A DNA stretch of 30,064 nucleotides, from positions 1 to 30,064 of the forward strand of contig CAKSRS010000033.1 in the NCBI GenBank assembly GCA_934487205.1. The letters run 5' to 3'. A model generated the notes under the pieces. It was not told where the DNA came from. It saw only the letters and a list, made by a program, of their open reading frames with translations, and ran no database searches. Below are positions 1 to 7,006 of the stretch, in pieces; within the stretch, counting starts at the first letter, position 1; every line of letters begins with the position of its first letter. Source of the DNA: an uncultured Clostridia bacterium (GTDB lineage Bacteria > Bacillota > Clostridia > UBA1381). Made by a program: the position numbers and the translations under genes.

Positions 1-1
1 T

Positions 2-190
2 TACGGAGGAGCGAAAAAATTGGGGCATGGTATTGGCTATAAATATGCTCATGATTATCCGGAAAACTATGTAAAACAGCAATATCTTCCGGAAGAGATG
101 AAAGAAGAGGGATTTTATTTTCCGACAGAGAATGGATATGAAAAAGAAATAAAGGCACATTTGACACATTTAAGGGAAAGAGAAGAATGA
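2..190 (+). CDS. rarA: Replication-associated recombination protein A, C-terminal end (partial)
   Basis: The last 62 codons of a gene entering from the left edge. The translation begins YGGAKKLGHGIGYKYAHDYP and continues through a QQYLPEEM stretch, the conserved C-terminal signature of the RarA/MgsA AAA+ ATPase that acts at stalled replication forks. The ATPase domain lies outside the window, so the assignment rests on this tail alone. Codon use is strongly A/T-ending (AAA, GAA, ATA, TAT), unlike the GC-richer minus-strand cluster that starts at 445. The TGA stop overlaps an ATG at 187, so a short secreted-type ORF begins directly on its end. Confidence 0.8.
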   Translation, partial: YGGAKKLGHGIGYKYAHDYPENYVKQQYLPEEMKEEGFYFPTENGYEKEIKAHLTHLREREE

Positions 191-227
191 AAAAGATAAA
201 AAGAATATTGGCGTTGTTATTAGTGAT

Positions 228-293
228 TTTTTTAGTAAGTGTTATTAAAAACACAATTATGAAGAACATTACTCTTAATATGTATTTTTTCAT
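228..293 (-). other. Possible start of a small hydrophobic (holin-like toxin type) ORF, truncated
   Basis: On the minus strand an ATG at 293 follows a strong ribosome binding site (GGAAGGAGGTGGTTGTT). It opens MKKYILRVMFFIIVFLITL, a single hydrophobic segment. The leader (GGCGGTTATGCCACCCTC, a palindrome, then GGAGGTGGTTGTTATG) resembles, from memory, leaders before small putative holin-like toxin genes in Firmicutes. The frame stays open to the window edge but beyond about 240 is antisense to the AT-rich flank and rarA, so the natural 3' end is probably lost. The coordinates cover only the hydrophobic part. The assignment to a toxin family is tentative. Confidence 0.3.
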
Positions 294-310
294 AACAACC
301 ACCTCCTTCC

Positions 311-328
311 CCGATTTATATAAATCGG
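311..328 (-). repeat. Perfect 18-bp palindrome in the leader of the small hydrophobic ORF
   Basis: CCGATTTATATAAATCGG is self-complementary. It lies between the promoter at 407-435 and the ribosome binding site just upstream of 293, so it would form a hairpin at the 5' side of the Shine-Dalgarno sequence in the leftward transcript. Confidence 0.6.
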
Positions 329-406
329 TTTGAGGGTGGCATAACCGCCCGGCTTTTACACTGTTTTCTGTCTTACCTTTTTCATCGGATTGCTCCGACA
401 AATACC

Positions 407-435
407 ATTATACTACAAATTCACTTTCTTTTCAA
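407..435 (-). promoter_or_regulatory. Strong sigma-A-type promoter pointing left
   Basis: On the minus strand TTGAAA (430-435) is separated by 17 bp from TATAAT (407-412), a near-perfect vegetative promoter. It starts just after the stop of the gene at 445. It would drive a short transcript through the leader at 294-400 into the small hydrophobic ORF starting at 293, not the pilus genes. Confidence 0.65.
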
Positions 436-444
436 GTATTTTCT

Positions 445-1296
445 CTATTCCGTAATTAATGCATACGGCATTTTCAGCGTCTCGGTATATTCGTACTCTT
501 TCTGCTCACCGCTGCATTTTCTCAAAACCGTCAGCTTAAATGACAGCTCATCTCCGTCCTTGGGTTTGAATGTTCTCATATCATCTCTTGTCGCATAGTA
601 TGCCCTTGTAACGGTCAGTACCGTAGTTCCGGTGTTTGTGAGCTTAGTGAAGTTATTGCGGCTGTATTTCTGCCAGCCGTTTATTGCACCCTCATCCTGT
701 TCAAATGCATTAAACTGCGCCGGGTTTGCAAACTCAATCTTAAACTCATAATTCGGACAGTCCCTCTCAAAGTCGCGGTAGTTATCAACCGTTATCCAAA
801 AAAGCCGCTTATCATATTCGCTTTCGGGATAGTTTACCGTCAGCTTAGGTTCGGGAAATCTGACCGCATCGCCGGGCGATGTGATCGTTACGGTTTTGGT
901 GTCCTTATCCCAGTCCACATCGCAGGCAAGCATTTCCGAAATAAATCTGAGCGGTACAAGCGTGCGGTCATCGCGAATTATTCCAAAGCTGTCAAATACG
1001 ATTGTATCGTTATTTAAAAATGCTTTAAGACTTCCGATTGTATACCTGATTGTATCTTTATCTTTTTTTATTACCGCGGTTTTTGTGTCCTGTTCCCAGT
1101 CCACGCTTGCGCCCATCTGCTCCGACACGAACCGTATCGGTACGAGCGTGCGGTCACGCTTATCCACAAACGGCTGTGCGTCCGGGAACACCACCTCGGT
1201 TCCGTCAAGCATTACCGTCACCTTATCGTCCGATGCCGACACTGCATATCCCGACACCAATAACATTGCCAAAATTACACATATTAATTTTTTCAT
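445..1296 (-). CDS. Secreted protein with copper amine oxidase N-terminal-like domain
   Basis: 283 aa with a signal peptide (about residues 1-22, cleavage near GYAVSA). Two repeats of the copper amine oxidase N-domain signature follow: RTLVPIRFVSE near 49-59 with VDWEQDTKT after it, and RTLVPLRFISE near 111-121 with VDWDKDTKT after it. In Firmicutes this domain is a non-catalytic cell-surface module of secreted proteins; no copper oxidase domain is present. The C-terminal ~140 residues are not recognised. It lies 19 nt downstream of the TadE-like gene and is the last gene of the minus-strand run, so it is probably co-transcribed with the pilus genes. A surface or substrate-binding role is inferred. 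Confidence 0.8.
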   Translation of the reverse strand: MKKLICVILAMLLVSGYAVSASDDKVTVMLDGTEVVFPDAQPFVDKRDRTLVPIRFVSEQMGASVDWEQDTKTAVIKKDKDTIRYTIGSLKAFLNNDTIVFDSFGIIRDDRTLVPLRFISEMLACDVDWDKDTKTVTITSPGDAVRFPEPKLTVNYPESEYDKRLFWITVDNYRDFERDCPNYEFKIEFANPAQFNAFEQDEGAINGWQKYSRNNFTKLTNTGTTVLTVTRAYYATRDDMRTFKPKDGDELSFKLTVLRKCSGEQKEYEYTETLKMPYALITE

Positions 1297-1315
1297 TTTT
1301 GTTTTTCATCCTTTC

Positions 1316-1774
1316 TCAGTCCAGTCTGTAGTTTGTTGATGAAATGTCAAAGGGGATCTTGATGCCGCTTGAAAATATGGTAAATAAACTGTTTGCATAT
1401 GCTTTCCCTTTCACATTAAACACAGCAGGATTACTCGTTCCCGACACTCTTTCAAATGCGATCCTGTATTCCTCTTTCCCATCCTTTACCTTTCTGTATC
1501 CGCTGTCCAAGCCCACATCTTCCGATAAGTATTTATAAAACTTCGACTTTGCAGCGTCCACATCAAGGTTTACAATCCTGTCCTGACGATAGCTGTCGCC
1601 CATTGCATACTCGACCGCACAGTTCACGCACCGCTGCAGCTGATACTCTATTTCCTGCTGCAAAATATGTACGCGGTACACCTCGCCGATCAGTACGACA
1701 AATATTATTACGAAGAATACCAGTATCATCGTCATTATGATACCATCGCCGTGTTTTTTATCCTTTGCCTTCAT
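1316..1774 (-). CDS. TadE-like small pilus protein with N-terminal membrane anchor
   Basis: 152 aa. A short charged N-terminus (MKAKDKKHGDG) is followed by one hydrophobic helix (about 13-30) and a predicted helix rich in Gln and Glu (EVYRVHILQQEIEYQLQRC), then a soluble domain. This topology is that of TadE/TadF or DUF4320-type pseudopilins of Tad systems. The protein shares its layout with the gene at 19210 but not obvious sequence. The ATG follows AGGAGG with good spacing, and the gene sits between the prepilin peptidase gene and the copper-amine-oxidase-N gene. A role as minor pilin or assembly factor is inferred from topology and context; no catalytic motif is seen. Confidence 0.5.
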   Translation of the reverse strand: MKAKDKKHGDGIIMTMILVFFVIIFVVLIGEVYRVHILQQEIEYQLQRCVNCAVEYAMGDSYRQDRIVNLDVDAAKSKFYKYLSEDVGLDSGYRKVKDGKEEYRIAFERVSGTSNPAVFNVKGKAYANSLFTIFSSGIKIPFDISSTNYRLD

Positions 1775-1806
1775 TTTTCCTCCTGCTTATTTTGATTATA
1801 TACTAC

Positions 1807-2538
1807 CTAATTTAAAATTGCAAATTTTCCGGACATACCAACCATGAAAACCCATGTCCCGAAGTTCAAAAGCGGCACAAGCGGCAGTGTATCTTTACGG
1901 TTTCTTTTCTTCATAATAAGCTGCGGAAGATAGATTATGCACCCTAAAACGGACGCATACGTCACCGCGTACACAGTACCCATACCACCCAGAAGTGCGT
2001 ACATCGTAATCAGCACGTCAAAATCACCGCCGCCGACTTTGCCTTTTAAAACCCGTGCAAGCACTGTCGCCGCAATTTCCATCACCGCAATTACCGCGAT
2101 AAATGCAAGCACGCTTTTCCCGTCCGCTATCATAAACATCGCCTTTTCAAGCACCGCCGCAGCTGTTCCCGCATAGAGAATACCTGCATACACCATCTTT
2201 TCGTTGGTATCCTGAATGGCGGTGAGTGCAAGCAGTATAAGCACCGTCAGAACATAAAGCCCCGTCAGCATATCACGCTCAATATAAAGGGCTGCGCACC
2301 AAAATGCACAGCCCATATATATTTCCGCCAAAAGCACATTAATTCCGATTTTCGCACCGCACCCTCCGCACCTGCCGCGGCGGGCTATATAGCTTAAAAT
2401 CGGTATCAGCTCGTACCACAAAAGCTTCTTGCCGCAGCTGTCGCAGCGTGACCTGCCGAGATACCAGTCCTTTCTCGACAGCATCACGCACGCAAAGCTG
2501 CCGATGCACGCACCCAGCACAAACATCAATATTTTCAA
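1807..2538 (-). CDS. pilD: Prepilin peptidase, type IV (family A24)
   Basis: 243 aa polytopic membrane aspartyl protease that cleaves prepilin leaders and N-methylates the new N-terminus. The N-terminal cytoplasmic domain has the zinc tetracysteine Cys32-x2-Cys35 and Cys57-x2-Cys60 of bifunctional PilD enzymes. The catalytic aspartates are likely Asp110 (TAIQD) and Asp172 in GGGD, matching the family GxGD motif. The TTG start overlaps the stop of the 706-aa gene (TTGA) and follows GGTGG at short spacing, indicating translational coupling. This is the only prepilin peptidase in the window, so it probably processes both the type IVa-like and Flp-like prepilins. Confidence 0.93.
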   Translation of the reverse strand: MKILMFVLGACIGSFACVMLSRKDWYLGRSRCDSCGKKLLWYELIPILSYIARRGRCGGCGAKIGINVLLAEIYMGCAFWCAALYIERDMLTGLYVLTVLILLALTAIQDTNEKMVYAGILYAGTAAAVLEKAMFMIADGKSVLAFIAVIAVMEIAATVLARVLKGKVGGGDFDVLITMYALLGGMGTVYAVTYASVLGCIIYLPQLIMKKRNRKDTLPLVPLLNFGTWVFMVGMSGKFAILN

Positions 2539-4655
2539 AATACCACCGTGACCTTTCCGTCCGCCGTCGGCGGTTCTATGACGTTAATTGTGACATACAG
2601 CCGCTTATCGCCGACAACATACGATTTTTCATATATCCCCGCCTTTAAGCTTTCGGTATCGGAGCAGTACCAGTGGAAATTCTGCCCGTTGGTATACACA
2701 TTAATGCGTCCTCCGCCCATGCTCTCGCCGCGTGAAAAACTGTCGAGCCTTGTGCCCGTATTCTGCCTGCCTGACGCATAGCCGCTGTCGGTCACAATTG
2801 TTATATCGTTAAGACGTATCGAGTTCACCGTCTCGCGAAGCTCCGCGTCGAGCTTACCGCTGCCGATAACGTTATCGCGTATGTTGTAGCCAATCGGCAA
2901 ATCCTTTTCGTTAAAGTCTATCGACCGATTAACCGGCTCGGTGTCGGTATCCTCGGGCGGCGTCAGATTTTTCTCGCCGATACTGCCGCCGGTTACATAC
3001 TCGCCGTATGAATTAACCTCCGACACCGACGAGCGGTACAGTTCACGCATCCAGCCCTTATTCAGTGCGTCTACGCTCAGAACCATTTTTGAGTTATTGA
3101 CCGCAATTGCAATCGGAGTAGTTTCGCTGAGATTTACGCTCGATGTAATGCTGCCCGTCGGCCCGCGCGAGTTCACCGTGCCGTCCGGGTTATATATCAC
3201 ATACCACATCTCATACTGCGTTTCGGACAAATCCACCCACATACCTTGTGCATATCTGCCGTCCGGGAAAACATTGGTAAGGTACTTTGAATACCAATCC
3301 GTCACCCTGCTCGGCTTCATGCTCGGCATATTTACACAATCCACAAAATCGCGATAATTCTTATAGTAGCCGTCAAGTCCGTGGCTCTCGCCGTCGCTTT
3401 TGTATTCCGTCTCCGTACCGAGGACGGTATTTCCGCTTTTGTCAAAATACACATCGCATACCGCGTGCCAGTAATAGTACCTGTTGTCTTCGTCAACGTG
3501 CTGAATATAGCTGCTGTCGGTGCGGTTTCGCACAACGGTCAGAACGCCATCGCGGATACCGAAGTCATACGTTGTGAACGTCTTGCTGTCAAGCTCGATT
3601 TTCGTTATACTGCCGTCGGACAGAATAAAATAGTCGCCGTTTCTTGCCACCGGGGCAGCATACCCTTTCTGCTGATACTTGCTCTCGTCAAGTCCGTTAA
3701 TTCCGCGAAATTCGGTAAGGCGTGTATTGTATGACGGCGACAAATACTGCTTTTCGTCAATCTTCACCATATCGTTATTCACGCACCGATACACAGATAT
3801 GACTTCGACATATTGTGATGTGCCGTTTTCGTTTATGATCTGTGTCCGATTTGCCGCAGCGTACAGATTTTCAACATTCGGCACTTTATACAGCGCCGGC
3901 TGTTCAATATTCGACTTAAAATCCTCACTATATAGCGTGTACTCCGTCGGAAAGCTGTCCTCCGATATTCTCGGCAAATCGATATTTTTCAAAATCGGCA
4001 TACCGCCAGACAGCAGCAGCTCGCGTATGTTATACACATACTTTTTATTGCTCGTATACATTCGCTGTGCCGCGTAAAGCTTTTTATCCTTTATCGCCGG
4101 TATGAACGGCGTGCTTTTTTCATTCGACTGGGTGTATTCTACGATTTTACATTTGTCGGTAATGAAGTAATACTTTGTGCTTGACACCTCCGACGAATGG
4201 CTGTATCTGCCTGTCGGACAAATCATATAGTACGGCACGTCCAAGCCTGCGTCTTTGTAATAGTCAAAGTCGAGAAGTCCGGAAAGTTTCAACACCGACT
4301 GCGCACTCGAATAGTGTTCGTTGCCGTCATAGACACAGTCAAGTACTACAAATCCGCTGTCGGTATCGAGCAGCAGATAGTAGTAGATGAGCGACATATC
4401 CTTATTGCCCTTATAGCCGCCGTTTGAGATTTCGGCATTGACCGTACCGAAAAATATGTTATCCCCAAGCTCGGGAATTTTTATAACGTCAAGCTTGCCG
4501 AGCCTTAACGCACGGTTTAATCGTACGTCGGCGTCGGTCATACCGCTCGCACCGTCCGGCGCCAATGACCACACCTCGTGCGATTCGGCAAATGCCGCGG
4601 GTACTGCCGCTGCAAGAGTGCATAGCAGCAGAATAATACTGATTAATTTTTTCAT
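2535..4655 (-). CDS. Large secreted protein of unknown function (706 aa)
   Basis: Signal peptide MKKLISIILLLCTLAAAVPAAFA, then about 680 residues rich in Tyr, Asp, Ser and beta-strand-like alternation. I recognise no domain. The C-terminal ~110 residues (from near VNRSIDFNEKDLPIGYN) look like a separate beta-sandwich ending in VIEPPTADGKVTVVF. There is no LPxTG motif or terminal membrane anchor. It overlaps the prepilin peptidase start at one end and the 171-aa gene at the other, so it is translated as part of the pilus operon. A surface, tip or sensing role is only an inference from position. Confidence 0.75.
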   Translation of the reverse strand: MKKLISIILLLCTLAAAVPAAFAESHEVWSLAPDGASGMTDADVRLNRALRLGKLDVIKIPELGDNIFFGTVNAEISNGGYKGNKDMSLIYYYLLLDTDSGFVVLDCVYDGNEHYSSAQSVLKLSGLLDFDYYKDAGLDVPYYMICPTGRYSHSSEVSSTKYYFITDKCKIVEYTQSNEKSTPFIPAIKDKKLYAAQRMYTSNKKYVYNIRELLLSGGMPILKNIDLPRISEDSFPTEYTLYSEDFKSNIEQPALYKVPNVENLYAAANRTQIINENGTSQYVEVISVYRCVNNDMVKIDEKQYLSPSYNTRLTEFRGINGLDESKYQQKGYAAPVARNGDYFILSDGSITKIELDSKTFTTYDFGIRDGVLTVVRNRTDSSYIQHVDEDNRYYYWHAVCDVYFDKSGNTVLGTETEYKSDGESHGLDGYYKNYRDFVDCVNMPSMKPSRVTDWYSKYLTNVFPDGRYAQGMWVDLSETQYEMWYVIYNPDGTVNSRGPTGSITSSVNLSETTPIAIAVNNSKMVLSVDALNKGWMRELYRSSVSEVNSYGEYVTGGSIGEKNLTPPEDTDTEPVNRSIDFNEKDLPIGYNIRDNVIGSGKLDAELRETVNSIRLNDITIVTDSGYASGRQNTGTRLDSFSRGESMGGGRINVYTNGQNFHWYCSDTESLKAGIYEKSYVVGDKRLYVTINVIEPPTADGKVTVVF

Positions 4656-5167
4656 TTTGATTCACCGTCCTTTTGCGATTTATCACGCCGTATAATGTCC
4701 TCTAAGGTTTTGCCGTCCTCAAGCGGCTTTTCCTCGCAGATACGCTTTAAATAGCAGAACATACCGGAAAATGCGACCGGCTCTTTTGAATATCCGCCGT
4801 CCGGCAAGCTGTCAAAGACAGTTTCAAGTTCCGCCTTTCCGACAATGTTGTAATATCCGTTTTCCATATACGGAACCATACCGAGTCCGCTGTCCTGCGG
4901 CTTTTCGGCGTCACCGTACTTTGTTATGAACTCGCGGCATTCCATATCGGTGTCAAAGAGTATCAAAACCGCCTTCTTTATATTCATATCGGTCCCGATC
5001 ATTTCCTTGTACCGTGCCTTTTCCCCGTCCGTCACCTTAATGCTGCCGTCGGGCTTTGTATCGCGAACCTCTGCAGCGGTTGTACCTTTGTTCGCAGCAG
5101 TCAACACCGCCGCCAAAACCACCGCCGCACCTGCTGCAATCAAGCCGATTTTTATTTGTTTTGTCAC
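4652..5167 (-). CDS. Membrane-anchored protein with possible divergent parvulin-like domain
   Basis: 171 aa. An N-terminal hydrophobic helix (about 7-25) is followed by an extracytoplasmic domain. The segment from AVLILFDTD to MFCYLKRI has the spacing of PpiC/parvulin folds: GLGMVPY where these enzymes have GGDLGxf, then LETVFDSLPDGGYSKEPV where they have F-x-aaf-x-L-x-G-x-xSxPV. If real, it is a PrsA-like foldase for the exported proteins encoded beside it. The usual catalytic His and Cys/Asp positions are not clear, so it may be inactive. The GTG start follows GGAGG and the stop overlaps the 706-aa gene start by 4 nt. The family call is weak; existence of the gene is not in doubt. Confidence 0.6.
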   Translation of the reverse strand: MTKQIKIGLIAAGAAVVLAAVLTAANKGTTAAEVRDTKPDGSIKVTDGEKARYKEMIGTDMNIKKAVLILFDTDMECREFITKYGDAEKPQDSGLGMVPYMENGYYNIVGKAELETVFDSLPDGGYSKEPVAFSGMFCYLKRICEEKPLEDGKTLEDIIRRDKSQKDGESK

Positions 5168-6348
5168 CTGTTACTCCTCCTCAAGCTTATTAACACCTTA
5201 ACGCCCTGTCCCATCTTCTCGCCGTCCGCGGCACATAGTCCCGGCTTTATGAATATCCCGCAGCCGTCCGTCCATTCGCCCGTCGGCGTTACCGTTACAA
5301 TATTTTCACTTACCGCAATATTTATCGGAATGTCCTCGCCGTTTGCGTCCGCGCTTTTATTGGCAAAGATATTATCCCGTGCGGATTGTGCGTCCGCCGG
5401 CTTATCGAATTTCAAACGCACAGGTTTCGTTTTTGAAAGATTGGACAGCGTTTTGACTTCCGTAAAGCTGTCTTTTGAATATTTTGCGTCAATTTCATAT
5501 TCTGCGAAAACCTTTCTATTTTGCGAATACACGCGGACAGTCACCCAGCCGCGGTCCGTGAGCGTCAGTCTGCCGTTTTGGTCGATTATCGCCCCGTTTG
5601 CCGTCCAGTAAAGTCCGAGCATATTCGTATTCTCCGGGTAAAAGCTGCACGAAAGCGGAATTGTATTCCCTGTTTCAAACACGCTGTCCACGGGTGCTGT
5701 CACCGTCAGCTTTTCCGGATACATCACAAATTTTGTGACGTTTAATATAACCGTGTCGGTCTTGAACGTGTTCACCCTCGAGGTTGCCGTGATTTTGCAC
5801 GTACCCTCTTTTATAGCCGTTACCGTGCCGTCCCCTTCAACCGTAGCTATATCCTTATCGTCGCTCCGCCAGCGGACGGAAGTGGACACGCCTTTGGGAA
5901 AGCTCTTTGCCGAGAGCAATATTTTCTGCGTTGCCATAACCTCAATCGGTTTATTAACCACCTCATCATCAATCGTTATCGCGATGTTTTTCAGCTTTGA
6001 GTTATATTCGTCATCATAGTCCGTTCCGACCACACGAACGCGGACAAAGGCGTACTTTTTCCCATCCGCACTTGCAAGCTTTATCCTTGTACTGCCCGTG
6101 CGTCTGCCTAAAACCGTACCGCGGCTGTCAACCGACGCAATATTTTTATCAAGTGACTCGAAAGTAACCTTTTTATCGTCCGCGTCGGGCGGAACAACCT
6201 TATATGACAGCGAAAATTCCTCGCCGATTTCGATTTTCACCGTATCGTCAAGGGCGATAATCTCCTTCACCGGCACCTCGTCCGCCGCAAGAGCATCCGC
6301 TGCGAAAAACATCAAAACGGCAAGAACCGTCATTAATATCCGTCTCAC
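5164..6348 (-). CDS. Secreted protein with bacterial Ig-like (Big_2) domains
   Basis: About 394 aa. I prefer the GTG at 6348 (VRRILMTVLAVLMFFAADALA) over a GTG at 6357, because AGAGGTG then lies at proper distance and the start falls directly after the upstream stop. After the signal peptide come two clear Big_2 domains: one ending in FESLDKNIASVDSRGTV plus G-T-I-K strands, and a second with WRSDDKDIATVEGDGTVTAI. A third, weaker Ig-like unit contains LYWTANGAIIDQNGRLTL. A last ~110-residue domain is unrecognised. Big_2 domains are common in adhesins and surface proteins. No cell-wall sorting signal is present. Co-translation with its neighbours suggests a pilus-linked surface component (inference). 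Confidence 0.85.
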   Translation of the reverse strand: MRRILMTVLAVLMFFAADALAADEVPVKEIIALDDTVKIEIGEEFSLSYKVVPPDADDKKVTFESLDKNIASVDSRGTVLGRRTGSTRIKLASADGKKYAFVRVRVVGTDYDDEYNSKLKNIAITIDDEVVNKPIEVMATQKILLSAKSFPKGVSTSVRWRSDDKDIATVEGDGTVTAIKEGTCKITATSRVNTFKTDTVILNVTKFVMYPEKLTVTAPVDSVFETGNTIPLSCSFYPENTNMLGLYWTANGAIIDQNGRLTLTDRGWVTVRVYSQNRKVFAEYEIDAKYSKDSFTEVKTLSNLSKTKPVRLKFDKPADAQSARDNIFANKSADANGEDIPINIAVSENIVTVTPTGEWTDGCGIFIKPGLCAADGEKMGQGVKVLISLRRSNR

Positions 6349-6349
6349 A

Positions 6350-6994
6350 TCAATCACCTCTTTCCCAGACCGAGTTTATTTTTCCGTCCTTTAAGATAAA
6401 CATTTTCATTTGTTTATCGGAATTTATCACGCCGTCAAGCTCTTTAAACTTATTCAAAAGTGCGATACGCGACTGATACGGCACAACCTCCCTTGACATA
6501 TTCTCGATAGCACACACCGCCTGCCAGTACGCGTCATCGCTGTTTTGATAAGTTTTTGTATATATGCTGTAACCGCAGACAAGCGTCAAATCGCGGTAAA
6601 TGTTGAATATGCATAAAGGCTCAAATTCCGCCGTGTATCCGCCGAGACCCGCAAGCGATTTTATGAGCTTTGTCTTTCGCTTTAAGCTGTCGCCGCATAC
6701 AACGCCAAAATCAAAATCCGCCTTTCCGCCGTCAAGCTCGGACACGGTAATCGGCGCGGACAGCTTTTCATAAAAAGCGTCCACCGCCGAAATATCTCCG
6801 TCCGTGCTTTCGCTCACCACGTACTTTTGCGAAACGCCGCCGACCAGATTTCTTGCATAGAGCATATCACCCGCAATATCCGCACCGATGTTTTCAAGAT
6901 ACGAAGTATCGCTTGCTGCGTCCTCTAAGCCGAATGCACACACGTTGCCGCACGAAAGCGTCAGTGTAAGCAAAATGGGTAATATTTTTTTCAT
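6350..6994 (-). CDS. Secreted protein of unknown function (214 aa)
   Basis: Signal peptide MKKILPILLTLTLSCGNVCAFG, then a soluble domain of about 190 residues. A Cys lies in the hydrophobic part (LSCGN), but the context is not a clean lipobox. The tail includes an IFNIYRDLTLVCGYSIYT strand-rich stretch and ends FILKDGKINSVWERGD. The ATG follows GGAGG with 6-nt spacing. It sits 12 nt after the 855-aa gene and just before the Big_2 gene, inside the secreted block. No family is recognised. Confidence 0.7.
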   Translation of the reverse strand: MKKILPILLTLTLSCGNVCAFGLEDAASDTSYLENIGADIAGDMLYARNLVGGVSQKYVVSESTDGDISAVDAFYEKLSAPITVSELDGGKADFDFGVVCGDSLKRKTKLIKSLAGLGGYTAEFEPLCIFNIYRDLTLVCGYSIYTKTYQNSDDAYWQAVCAIENMSREVVPYQSRIALLNKFKELDGVINSDKQMKMFILKDGKINSVWERGD

Positions 6995-7006
6995 TTTCTG
7001 CCTCCG

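Larger units (their letters stand above)
187..333 (+). pseudogene. Truncated secreted or membrane protein start fused to unrelated sequence
   Basis: A 48-codon ORF overlaps the rarA stop (ATGA). It begins with a classic signal peptide or membrane segment, MKKIKRILALLLVIFLVS, and then loses protein-like character at about 240, where the sequence becomes the antisense of a small-ORF leader. The best reading is the first ~18 codons of a gene that followed rarA in the ancestral order, cut off at the boundary between the AT-rich left flank and the pilus cluster. It could also be a genuine small peptide. I see no function. Confidence 0.35.

Noticed and set aside
881..1339. Long + strand ORFs opposite to the minus-strand genes
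   Set aside because: They lie antisense to clear coding genes, lack ribosome binding sites and encode low-complexity Ser/Arg/His-rich products, so they are shadows.
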